A stretch of 28,004 nucleotides of DNA, taken from positions 1 to 28,004 of the forward strand of contig JWZX01002848.1 of assembly GCA_001275005.1 (NCBI GenBank), given 5' to 3'. Below, one piece after another: positions 1-8,772 of this stretch. The position numbers and the translations under genes were made by a program. The DNA comes from Chrysochromulina tobinii (taxonomy: Eukaryota; Haptophyta; Prymnesiales; Chrysochromulinaceae). Positions within the stretch are counted from its first letter, which is position 1, and each line of letters opens with the position of its first letter. The notes below the pieces were generated by a model, which was not told the DNA's origin, searched no databases, and saw nothing but the letters and a program-made list of their open reading frames with translations.

Positions 1-265
1 AAAGCTAGTGCAAGCGGTCATCGCCCACTTCTTCCCTCTCGATCGCCTGTGGGGGATCTGAGGAGCTACTTTCGAACTCTTGCAACACGCAAGACCAAGA
101 CTGACGAGAGTATGCACGTTCAGTACCGGTAACCGTTTCAGGACGTGACGCTTTCCCTCGATACGCCTGCAACGGCTATGCGACAATAGGTACCGTAGAC
201 CACGTGATGAGAGGCATTGCACACCTCGCGCCTTTTACGGCGCGACGGTTTCATCGACCACAAAC

Positions 266-1909
266 ATGGCCGACGAGCCCACTTTCCTCCCACTCCTCCC
301 ACGTTTACCCAATTTGCAGCGGGTCGCCGATTTAGAGCTCGAACCACAACGGCAGAGGGTGCTCCCCAGCTCGTCGAGCACACCGAGCATTCGATGGAAG
401 GCTGCGCGCGCGCGGATCAGCCTCTCCGTCGATGAGACAGCCTCCGCCGCCGATGTGAGTGAGGGAGACAGCCTCCGACACAAGAGACGATTCGCTGATG
501 TGGCCGCAGCGGCCATGATGATTGACAAGAGCCCAGCATCCGAGGACAATGTTATTATTGTGTCGCGCGTGACCGCGGTAAACAAGTGGCCAACACTGTC
601 GCCGCGCTCGGCCGTTCTCAAGGAGGAGACCATACAACGCTTGGCGTCTTTGCCAGATGCATCATTGTGGCGATCCATCGTGCAGGCCAATGTCGAAGAG
701 ATTCGGCTTGATCATCCTAGCCCATCCAAGTCTCGAGTGCCCGCTGCTGAGCCGACCTATGCCTCTCCAGTTGGCGTACGACGTCCGCGTCAGCGAGGGC
801 GCTCACATGTGCCAGGACATCGTGCACGTCTTGCGGCGGGTGTCGTTGCTGAGAGCGAGGCGGCGCAAGAGCAGCAGTTCGACGCTCGCCCTCAAGACGA
901 CGCCGTGGCTTCGGCTTCGATAGACCCGGTCGCGACCAGCCCAGATAGACAACCTGACGATGGCGAGGTCTCAGAGGCAACGGAGGTGACGCAGGCCCCA
1001 CGGCCTAGTGTCCCGAAGCTCAACACCTCGACCAAGGCAGCGGCGGCTAGAGCAGCTGAGGAGGCTGTAGTCCAAGCGGCGTCGAAGGCATCCAGACGGC
1101 ACGCAGAGGCGATCGCCGCCGTCCGGCAGGCGAGAGAGAATCGACTTTTGAGCGCCTACGGCTCGTTGGCTGTTGCTGGGCTAGCGCGCGAGCCGCGGCA
1201 CCACGTGTTGCCCTCCTCGCTCACCTCCTCTGCATCCGCTCCGATCTCCGTCAAGCGCACGCTCGGTGGATCCATTCTCAACTCCATCAACTACAGGCTC
1301 GTGGAGAAAACTTCATCGGTAGTCTCATTTGGGAAACTGCCACGTATCGACGAAGTCAGGCAGCAACAACCAGCAGACCAGGCGACGAAGCGCCGCCCTG
1401 ATCGAAAGACGAGTCACTCGCCTGCAAAACCTTGGCAATCGCCCATGCGGCGATCAGATCCGCCTGTAGCGCCACGGACTCGCCGCCGCGAGGTCCCAAT
1501 CCTCGACAGCGCCTCATTGTCCAATGCCTACGAGGCTGCTGCAGCTGCCGCCGTCCTTGCTGTTGCTGAGGAGCAAGCCGCCGCAATTGAGGCCAAGCTG
1601 GAAGCCAGGAGGCTCGCCGCAGCCCTTGCTTCCAAGCCAACCGAGGATGCCGTGGATGACGGGCAGTGCAAGGAATCTCTCGCCAAAGCACCATCGATGC
1701 GCCAAAGCACCGACGAGTTGCTGAAAGGAAACAGCCAGCTCGCCATCTCCACGGCCGCTGCTGCCAGAAAATGGCCAGACTTGTCGCCACGATCGGCTGT
1801 CCGCAAGGAGCAGATGATTCAACAATTGGCCAAGCTGCCTCCTGGTGCTGCGTTTGGTTATTCGGTCATGCCAGGTCTTGACGTGGAGGTGAGGGACCTT
1901 TTGCGCTGA
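266..1909 (+). CDS. Hypothetical Ala/Arg-rich protein with duplicated KWPxLSPRSAV motif
   Basis: This 547-residue protein is not recognised as a member of any family. It starts at ATG 266. Most of it looks disordered and is rich in Ala, Arg, Ser and Pro. Two Ala-rich stretches, about residues 255-295 and 430-465, have the heptad-like charge pattern of helices or coiled coils. A motif with the core KWPxLSPRSAVxKE followed by IQxLAxLP appears twice, at about residues 106-130 and again at about 502-525 close to the C-terminus. The spacing of about 395 residues and the conservation of both halves suggest a functional short motif, for example a docking site. There is no signal peptide or membrane segment. 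The next gene converges on it from the minus strand 223 bp away. Coding status is supported by length, the internal motif duplication and a downstream AATAAA. Function is unknown. Confidence 0.7.
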   Translation: MADEPTFLPLLPRLPNLQRVADLELEPQRQRVLPSSSSTPSIRWKAARARISLSVDETASAADVSEGDSLRHKRRFADVAAAAMMIDKSPASEDNVIIVSRVTAVNKWPTLSPRSAVLKEETIQRLASLPDASLWRSIVQANVEEIRLDHPSPSKSRVPAAEPTYASPVGVRRPRQRGRSHVPGHRARLAAGVVAESEAAQEQQFDARPQDDAVASASIDPVATSPDRQPDDGEVSEATEVTQAPRPSVPKLNTSTKAAAARAAEEAVVQAASKASRRHAEAIAAVRQARENRLLSAYGSLAVAGLAREPRHHVLPSSLTSSASAPISVKRTLGGSILNSINYRLVEKTSSVVSFGKLPRIDEVRQQQPADQATKRRPDRKTSHSPAKPWQSPMRRSDPPVAPRTRRREVPILDSASLSNAYEAAAAAAVLAVAEEQAAAIEAKLEARRLAAALASKPTEDAVDDGQCKESLAKAPSMRQSTDELLKGNSQLAISTAAAARKWPDLSPRSAVRKEQMIQQLAKLPPGAAFGYSVMPGLDVEVRDLLR

Positions 1910-1991
1910 CGCTGGGGGAGGGCACAATGAACGGAACCCCGCCCCCCGCGCCCCGGGTTTTTGTTACGTGAAGAAGCTGATCCGCGATCCA

Positions 1992-1997
1992 AATAAA
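1992..1997 (+). terminator. AATAAA-type polyadenylation signal
   Basis: An AATAAA hexamer lies about 80 bp after the stop codon of the 266-1909 gene, in the spacer between two convergent genes. The position fits a 3' end signal. Algal lineages vary in polyadenylation signal use, so this is only a candidate. Confidence 0.4.
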
Positions 1998-2132
1998 GCG
2001 AAGACCAAGACGCGTCGAACAAACTATGTATTTTCGTTTGTGCGGATTCTATTTCGGCACGGGTGACGCGTGCGATATGCAATATGCGATATGACTGACT
2101 GTGGCCGAAGTGACGGCTGATGCCGTGTCATC

Positions 2133-3746
2133 CTATGCGAACGCGTCAGGTGGCGTCAGGCGACTCGCGTTCGCATCGGCGCGCCTGGCTGCGACCTTGG
2201 TGCGTCCGGTGTGCCCCCGTTGGATAGCCTGCAGCTTCGTGGCCGCCGCTGCCTCGGCGTCGTACTCGTAGACAGTGGGCTCGTCCATCGGCGAGTCAAA
2301 CGGTTCGTCTTCATCATGATCGTCGAAGCTCGCCATCGGCGGGCCGCGCTGCGTGGCGAGCCGTTGGCGCTGCGAGTGCCCCCTGTGTATGGCCTGCACG
2401 CGTGTGGCAGCAGCGACGTGGGCCTGCTCGTTAAAGTCGTCGAAGCTAGCAGACTGTTGGCTATAGCCATCGAAGCTCGCCATCGGCGAGACGCGCTGCG
2501 TGGCGAGCCGTTGGCGCTGCGAGTGCCCCCTGTGTATGGCCTGCACGCGTGTGGCAGCAGCGACGTGGGCTTGCTCGTCGTCTTCGTCGCCACGTTGTGA
2601 GCTGCGAGCTCGCAGTGAGTGCTTCTCCCGCGCAAGGCGCTCGCGCTCCTTCTGCCGCCGCTGTCGCTCCGAATGCCCCCTGTGTACGGCCTGCATGCAG
2701 GTAGCTGCCGCTACCTCAGCCGACCAGTCGGCGAGATCCTCGATCGGACCGTCGTCGATACCCTCAAGGAGGTCGATGCCGGCGAGGGTGGCCTTGCGGC
2801 GCGCCCCAAGGCTGCCGCTCGGCGCGGCGATTGCCTCGGCCGGCTCCGCATGATACGGGCGCTCCGTACGGCGCTCAAAACGATGCTCGGCACGAGCCCG
2901 ACGGCCACGCGCGTGCGCCTGCATACGACTTGCCGCGGCCGCCTCCTCAGCCTCATGTGCCGCCGCCTCCCACGCTTGCTTTGCTTGGTGAGCTTGATGA
3001 GCTTGGTTCATCGGAGCTTCCGGCAGCATCCGATGCTGCGCGCGCGCGCCGCTCGCTGCGCCCACTCGCGCCGCGCGCCCGCGCGCGTGCGCCTGCAGCA
3101 TGACAACCTGGTCGTGCTGGATACCGGCCGAGAGGGCGGCGGAGCCCGCAGCGGCTGCGCGCTCCTCCTCAGCCATCTCGGCCTCGCGTTCGAAATAGCT
3201 CAGCCGGCGCCGGAGCGCCTCGTTCTCGGCTTCCTTGAGACTGAGCGCGGCGTGAGCCTGTGCAAGAGCGCCCGACGCGTCGCCCGACAGCGGCGGCACC
3301 CGGCTCGGCTGCGCCGAGAGGGAGAATGCATTGCGGAGCGCCATGAGCTCATGCTGCATGCCCGCGTGCAGCTCCTTCATCTGGCGCTCGTGCTCCTCGG
3401 CCATGGCGCGCATCTGTGCATGCAGCTGCTTCAGTGAGGCCTCGCCATTGGGGTCGTCGACAAACTCGGCAACGGACTGAACGGGATGTCCTAGCTTGGG
3501 CAGCCGCACGGCCGAGCGCCCCTCACGTCCTGCCGGGGGCGCGCCGGCGCGGACCGGAGGCGCGCCTGCACCACCGGCAACGCGAGGCAGCCGAGGCACC
3601 AAAGGAATGCCAGCGCGCGCCCGGCTCTGGTCCCACGAGGGTCGCGCGGTGGAGACCCCAGGTAGCAGCTGGCGCGCGTTCTCGAAGCGGGCAAAGGCAG
3701 TCACGTCCCGAGACGGCTGCCAGTAGTGCACCCGCGAGGCAGGCAT
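2133..3746 (-). CDS. Coiled-coil protein with six IQ (calmodulin-binding) motifs
   Basis: This 537-residue protein begins at ATG 3746 and ends at TAG 2133-2135. The N-terminal 100 residues are Pro/Arg-rich. Residues about 102-137 and 160-200 are Glu/Lys/Leu/Met-rich and probably form coiled coils. Six IQ-type motifs of the pattern hQAxxRGxxxR follow, at about residues 217-227, 275-285, 351-363, 401-413, 450-462 and 505-516. IQ motifs bind calmodulin or EF-hand light chains, so a calmodulin-binding scaffold or a cytoskeletal or ciliary protein is likely; there is no motor or other catalytic domain. The fourth and fifth motifs sit in a 49-residue tandem repeat whose DNA copies are nearly identical, showing recent duplication. 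The gene is divergent from the Pro/Gln-rich gene, with 214 bp between their start codons. The IQ motifs are clear; the cellular role is inference. Confidence 0.85.
   Translation of the reverse strand: MPASRVHYWQPSRDVTAFARFENARQLLPGVSTARPSWDQSRARAGIPLVPRLPRVAGGAGAPPVRAGAPPAGREGRSAVRLPKLGHPVQSVAEFVDDPNGEASLKQLHAQMRAMAEEHERQMKELHAGMQHELMALRNAFSLSAQPSRVPPLSGDASGALAQAHAALSLKEAENEALRRRLSYFEREAEMAEEERAAAAGSAALSAGIQHDQVVMLQAHARGRAARVGAASGARAQHRMLPEAPMNQAHQAHQAKQAWEAAAHEAEEAAAASRMQAHARGRRARAEHRFERRTERPYHAEPAEAIAAPSGSLGARRKATLAGIDLLEGIDDGPIEDLADWSAEVAAATCMQAVHRGHSERQRRQKERERLAREKHSLRARSSQRGDEDDEQAHVAAATRVQAIHRGHSQRQRLATQRVSPMASFDGYSQQSASFDDFNEQAHVAAATRVQAIHRGHSQRQRLATQRGPPMASFDDHDEDEPFDSPMDEPTVYEYDAEAAAATKLQAIQRGHTGRTKVAARRADANASRLTPPDAFA
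2324..2577. repeat. 147-bp tandem duplication inside the IQ gene
   Basis: Two nearly identical segments, 2324-2430 and 2471-2577, are offset by exactly 147 bp (49 codons). Each encodes one IQ motif plus flanking residues (core VQAIHRGHSQRQR). Only a few bases differ between the copies, while the other four IQ motifs have diverged clearly. The multiple-of-three period keeps the frame. Confidence 0.85.
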
Positions 3747-3960
3747 TGGAACGTCCCGCTTCCGATTCCGTTACATTCGCCCATTTCAACGTTTTTTCGA
3801 ACGCCCGCTCTTGTCCATGATCTCGATCAATCCGTATGCGCAGTCGCACGTCGTGTACACATTTGGAATCGAGATCGAACGCGCCGTATCGAGCAGTTTT
3901 TGAGATTTTTGACGACACACAAAGAACGACAGCCGGAGGCTGAGTAAGAATACGTCTGTG
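3747..3960. promoter_or_regulatory. Divergent intergenic region, probable bidirectional promoter
   Basis: This 214-bp gap separates the start codons of the minus-strand IQ protein gene and the plus-strand Pro/Gln-rich gene. It must hold both 5' untranslated regions and both core promoters. It is less GC-rich than the flanking coding DNA, with T-runs near 3790 and 3898. I see no convincing TATA box or named operator. Confidence 0.4.
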
Positions 3961-5046
3961 ATGGTAGACAAAGCGGACCGCGCTTCGGCGGCGGGTGCGC
4001 TGGCGGACCTCTTCTTCGCGCCTCCCACCCCCCTGGAGGCCCAATCTGTCAACGAGCTGCGCCACAAGTACCGGGATTGGCGTCAGGCGGCTGGCACCGT
4101 TCCACACGCAGACGTGCTCGACCTGAACCACCACGCTAAGACGGACGAGCTGCGCGCGTTCAGCAAGCTGCGCCGCGTCAAGACGGTCGGCGCGCGGCTC
4201 GACAAGTCGAAGGCGCACGCCAGTTCGCCGGTGCGCCGCGGCGCCTGCGGCGAGTGCGACGGCCATCACCGATGCCTTTTTTGGCCGCCGCCGCCGCCTA
4301 AGGGGCGGCACCCCCTTTCTGCGCCCACCCTCTGGATCGCACGCGCCGCCGGAGCGCCCTTTACCCCTCTTGCCTGCCAGTGCTCACCCATCGTGGCGCA
4401 CGCGCCCGAAATCCGTTCGCAGGATCTGGTGTCCGACGCCAACGGCCGCGCAGGGCGTGCGGCCAGCTTTGGTACCGGTGCTCCGCTGCCGATGACGACG
4501 ATGCCACCGCTCGTCACCGGTGGTGGGTGCCCCTTCCGACAGGACGCTCCCCCCTCCGAGGGTGCACCTGCCTCCGTCTCTGCACCGCCGCCGCCGCAGC
4601 CGACGGGGCCCGCCGGCGTTGGTGCGCCGCCGTCGCCCTTGGTAAGCGGCGGCATGCATATGGCGCCCGGCATGGCGCCCGACATGGCGCCCACCGGCAT
4701 GCACCCGCCGGCCAGCGCAGGAGCTCCCGCGCCGGCGCCGGACCCCGCTGCCGCCCCTGGCATCGCTGGGCTCACACCGGCCCAAATCGCCGCCTTCCAA
4801 GCTGCCTACCTTCGAGCCCTCGCCGAACAGCAGCTTGCCTTCCAGAAGCAAGCGCAGCAGCTGCTGCCGCAGCTGCCTCCGGCGGCGCCATCGGCGGCAC
4901 CATCGGCCGCGGCACCGCACGTGGCGTCAGCACATGCGTCGGCCGCCATGGCGCCCTCGGCTGCCTCGGCGCAGCATCCCAATTCCTTTCAGACGCTGCA
5001 GCAGATCCAGCAGCTCCATCACCTTCACCAGCTCCACCTCCTCCAG

Positions 5047-5111
<65 letters not shown>

Positions 5112-6348
5112 TTCTCCAGCAGCAGCAGCAGCTTCTGCAGCAGCAGCATCAGCAGCAGCAGCAGCAGCTCCTCATGCAGCAGCAGCAGCAGCAGCAAGCC
5201 GTCTATAATAGCTTCATGCATCAGTACCAATGCTATCCGGCACAGCCGCTAGGTGCCAACGGCTCGTACGCGCAGCCGCAGCACGCTCAGCAGCCACCGC
5301 CGCCGGCCGAGCCGCAGCATGCGGGAATGCACAGCCAGAAGCAGATTTCGCCGGGGTCTATGCCGATGCACATGCAGATGCCACCCAACAGTATGCCTCC
5401 CGCACAAGCGCCCGTGCAGTACGAGTACATTGATCACTCAGGATGGTCTTCAATTCCTGGCGTGCCGGTCGGCATGCCCCCCGTCATGCCCCCCGGTATC
5501 ACCCCCGGCATCGCCCCCGGCCATCACCCCCGGCATCGCCCCCCGGCATCGCCCCCGGCACGCCCTTCGGCATGATCGGCCACCCTCCAGGCATGGCGCC
5601 CAGCATGCCACTCTCAGCCATGGCGCCCACGCCCCCCCCGATACTGAGCCAACTGCCGACGGCTGGATCGACGGGCATGACATCGATTCCCACCGGCGTA
5701 CTGGCCCCAGCGACGATATCGCCGAAGAACTTGCTGCCCACGGCGGCAGCGTTCGTGGACATGGCCGAACCTGCCCCTGCCGTAATGGAACCGGCGGAGC
5801 GGGTTGCCCTGGCGCTCGCATCATCTCTCTACCCGACAGCGATCGCCCCCTCGAGCGCCCCCGCCGAGAAGGAGCCACCGCGCACGGCACTCTCGATCGT
5901 ACCCCCCGAGCGAGTCCCGATTAATTGCACGACCGTGATTGTCGGCCCCACGTCCTCTGTCACGACGCCGACGGCCGCCGCGGGGGACGGTGCCGCCTCG
6001 AACTTCGATAAGGCCGGCATGCGCCCCCATGCCTACCCGCCGACGTCGGCCCCCCCGTCGTTCCCAACGGCGAGCTTAGGGCCGACGCCGGGCTGCTACT
6101 CCCCCACGAAGCAATCGCCCCTGGCCCCCGGCGTGGTCGCGCCCGTGCACGCCGCACAACCCATCATGTACGGGCAGCCGACCGCGTTCGTGATCCAGCA
6201 GCCAGGGTATGGCCCTCCAGGGTATGGCCCCTCCGTGCCCTCGCCGCTCTCACCGCTGGGGACGGCAGGTGACGCGTATTCGGCCCTGGCGCAGGAGGGG
6301 GCCACTCATGCGGCCTCGCCCGGAAGTCGCGTTATCGCCGGCCGTTAG
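3961..6348 (+). CDS. Pro/Gln-rich low-complexity protein, frame interrupted in microsatellites
   Basis: The frame opens at ATG 3961 with a charged segment of about 100 residues, including an ordered-looking HKYRDWRQAAG stretch. It continues as Pro/Ala/Met/Gly-rich sequence. At 5047 one extra C precedes a pure CAG run. The natural continuation is then the +1 frame, giving about 21 Gln and a Gln/Leu/His-rich region, on to about 5521. There a GGCATCGCCCCC-type repeat carries two further apparent extra C bases (near 5522 and 5544), after which the first frame resumes and runs to TAG 6346-6348 through more Pro-rich sequence (PGYGPPGYGP). The three shifts sum to a whole codon. Without correction the first frame runs into poly-Ala and stops at 5208. 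Poly-Gln and Pro-rich composition is common in transcriptional co-regulators and RNA-binding scaffolds, but no domain is recognised. Possible explanations are assembly error, a somatic or allelic repeat change, or splicing. Confidence 0.6.
5048..5110 (+). repeat. (CAG)21 microsatellite
   Basis: This is an uninterrupted CAG run of 21 units. It is followed to about 5196 by further CAG clusters interrupted by CTT, CTC, CAT and ATG codons. It reads as poly-Gln in the frame I prefer, poly-Ala in the upstream frame and poly-Ser in the third. Pure CAG runs are prone to length change. Confidence 0.95.
5485..5570 (+). repeat. GGCATCGCCCCC-type minisatellite
   Basis: Imperfect copies of a 12-base unit encode Gly-Ile-Ala/Thr-Pro. 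Two copies appear to carry one extra C each, in C-runs at about 5521-5522 and 5539-5544. Removing both restores the reading frame into the downstream GTPFGMIGHPPGMAP stretch. Confidence 0.7.
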
Positions 6349-7440
6349 GGCGGCCGTTGAAGAGGCAAACGCCAAAGGAGGGTGATCCTCCACTGCGCGG
6401 GGCGAAAACGGCACGGGTTTGCACCCCGCGCGACCTTGAGCACGTGCTCAGCTGCGGGAGATGTGGGAATGACTGAGCACTTCAACGTGCGTGGCGCACG
6501 TGTGGGTATGCTCGTGGGGAATCCGAGGGGGGGCTGCGAAGCTATGAGAAGCGTCGGGGAGCGAGTCCACTCGTACCATGGAGGATGCAAGGGAAACTCT
6601 CGCCGTTCGCCATGGCGGCCTGGCGGCTGAGCAGGGGCCGGTGCGCCGCGAGGAGTGGCGTGCGGCAGGCCTCTTGAAGGGTTAAATCGCTCGATGGGTG
6701 GGGATGGCGGAGGCACAGACGGGCGGTGGGGGGGCATGCGATGGCACTGTGGCTGCCGCTTTGTGAGAAGTGGCTGTCGCATTGTGCGGTCTGGTTGCCA
6801 TCATTTGATTAGTGGCGCAGCTCGTCATCGGACGAGAGCGACTTCCGCTTGATATGCGAGGGGAGGAGCTGGTACGATACCTCTGAACTGTAGGAGGCAT
6901 GGGTGTGTCGGCGGGTCGGGTGTCTCGGGTGTAGACCGGAAGCGGCTAACCGACTGCGTACGCGTGGCGGCACAGTGTCCGTGAGGCGCTTCGGTACCAA
7001 CGGTTCGAGTGTGCTATGTGAGTATGTCGGTGCGCATGGCGCGGCTATCGTACGGGCGGCTACGGCCGCGGTCGGCCGTGCCGCGGCCGGCGTAATGGAC
7101 TAGACGTCGAGCTAGACGGTGTGCACGCAGCAAGGGCGGGGGGGGCGGGGCGCTCGGCGGGGCCGTGTGAGAGATCACCCCCTGTTCCACGATTTGTTTG
7201 AGCATCATTGAGGCGGCACCGCCACTATGTCGACTGACGGGCTCGCGGGCTCGGACCTCGGAGTCGGACGCGGGCGCCGACCGAACGCCGCCCCGGCGCG
7301 CGGCGGCGCGCGTGCGCGGCGGCCGCGGGGCCCGCCGGACCGCGACCGGGCCGGGCCAAACTTACAAAACAGCCAATTCACAGCCGATTCACACTGCCCT
7401 GTAACGACGTCTCCCAAGTGAGTCCTCGAAGCCCAAGAGG
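6349..7440. other. Intergenic stretch without a supported gene
   Basis: About 1.1 kb between the Pro/Gln-rich gene and the small basic gene. Open frames here are short, differ in style from the neighbours and show no domain. A minus-strand frame near 6809-7000 ends in a charged KRKSLSSDDEL stretch but has no other support. The part from about 7250 to 7350 is extremely GC-rich (CGG/GCC clusters) and may be the promoter or 5' UTR of the 7441 gene. Confidence 0.5.
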
Positions 7441-7704
7441 ATGGCCGGTGTCGGCCGCGTGCACTCCGACGACCGCGTGCGCGGCAAGAGCCGTGATCAG
7501 CGGCGAAGGGACAGGCGGAGGGAGCAGCGTAAGAATGCCGAGGTTGCTGGCATTCCGAAACACCGTGCTGTCACACTCAAAACGTCTGCGGACGGCAAGC
7601 GCATTGTCAAGAGCCTCAGCGCCAAAAAGATCAAGAAGAAGGATCAGCGGTTGCGGCTTCTCAGCAAGAGCGGAGCTACGAGCGCTGCAGCCATGGACAT
7701 CTGA
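7441..7704 (+). CDS. Small basic protein, possibly nucleolar
   Basis: This 87-residue protein starts at ATG 7441 and ends with TGA 7702-7704. It is very rich in Arg and Lys, with an RRRDRRREQRKN cluster at about residues 21-32 and a KKIKKKDQRLR cluster at about 62-72. Only the last part is neutral or acidic. Size and layout resemble small basic ribosome-biogenesis proteins of eukaryotes such as Alb1 or the C11orf98 type, but I cannot show homology from sequence alone. AAG-rich Lys codons and an AATAAA 39 bp after the stop support a real short gene. The upstream 150 bp is an extreme GC island, as expected of an alga promoter. The antisense frame over the same DNA is longer but has no family features. 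A spurious ORF remains possible. Confidence 0.5.
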   Translation: MAGVGRVHSDDRVRGKSRDQRRRDRRREQRKNAEVAGIPKHRAVTLKTSADGKRIVKSLSAKKIKKKDQRLRLLSKSGATSAAAMDI

Positions 7705-8772
7705 GTCTGAGACGCATCTGAGCAGTCTCTGCAGCCTGAACAAATAAATCGAGAGTTCCCAACCCGAAAGCCGTACCTCTCTGGGCACCAGGGCATGTAA
7801 GTAAGTAAGTAACAACCGCCGCGGAGCGGCAACGGCACACGTGGCGAGGGCACGGACCCAAGCATGCAAAGCGTGGCGTTATGGGGGAACACCGATGTCA
7901 GGCATCAGTCATGCTCATCCCATTTCTACACGCTGAACACTCTCACAAACGTCAAAACTCTCACCAACCGGCGCCCACTCATGCGCCCGCTCTCCGTCCG
8001 GTTTCTGAGTCTGCAGTCTCACCTTCGGAATGCTTCTTATCTTCATCCTGAGCTCGCCTCTTTGCAACGCCATCCTTCCTTGCCCTTTTTCCCAAGTCCT
8101 CGGGCGCGTATATCTTGCCTTTTCGTTTTCGAGACGTCGTGCTTCTGTACACTGTAGCTGTCTGCTCGCTGATCCGCCGGTGACGGCATCGCCATCGGCC
8201 GATCCGCGATCGGGCGTGTGATGCCTAACGTAAGCCTACCCACGACGCCACGAGTCCTGCCACGGGTTGCCTTCTTCGTGTCTTCTCCAACCGAACCCAC
8301 AGCACTCAACAAGTGTACCCGCAGCTGTGCCTTCCCCTCATCGAGATTGAGGGTCGCTCTCGTCCGACTTGGACAATCCACGCTGTAGTGGACGGGCCGG
8401 GGATTACCGATATCCGATTAGAGGCAAGAGGGCATGTCGGCATGAAAACGGACATTCGGAATGTGACATTGCTGACGTAGTATTACCAATTTCCAATGTT
8501 ATGTAACCAGTGAGGAGCAGAGGGCCAGAGGGAAAGTAGGTAGGCTCTGATGTTCTATCATACATGTTCGCTGAACCTGAAGCATGCGCTCGCGGCCAGC
8601 GGCGACAGACGAGGGGCGCCGACCACGACGTGAGAGAGGCTTGCGGGCGGTTGGGGCGGGGAGAGCCGAGAGACGCGCAAGACCACACACCGCCGCGAGC
8701 GCTAATTGCAGAACGTGCCACATGGCAGCGCTTGGGTCTCGCAGGCCTTGCATTCACAGCTTGGCGCCGCGG
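7705..8772. other. Intergenic stretch between convergent genes
   Basis: About 1.07 kb between the ends of the small basic gene (+) and the C2HC gene (-). It contains a short (TAAG)n-type run near 7797-7811. From about 7915 to 8110 it is pyrimidine-rich and lower in GC than the coding DNA. The open frames are short and without domains. I see no RNA gene. Confidence 0.5.
7743..7748 (+). terminator. AATAAA-type polyadenylation signal
   Basis: An AATAAA hexamer lies 38 bp after the stop of the small basic gene. It supports expression of that short frame on this strand. Confidence 0.4.

Noticed and set aside
2619-3437. Plus-strand open frame of 272 codons opposite the IQ gene
   Set aside because: It is antisense to coiled-coil and IQ-motif coding sequence and shows no domain.
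4772-5230. Minus-strand frame with a long poly-Leu stretch
   Set aside because: It is simply the reverse complement of the CAG run (CTG reads as Leu) and does not represent a membrane protein.
6345-6782. Minus-strand frame of 145 codons in the gap after the Pro/Gln-rich gene
   Set aside because: Pro/Arg-rich composition from GC bias, no motif, no regulatory support.
7378-7869. Minus-strand frame of 163 codons over the small basic gene
   Set aside because: It lacks domain features, while the plus strand has a Lys/Arg-clustered product followed by an AATAAA signal.
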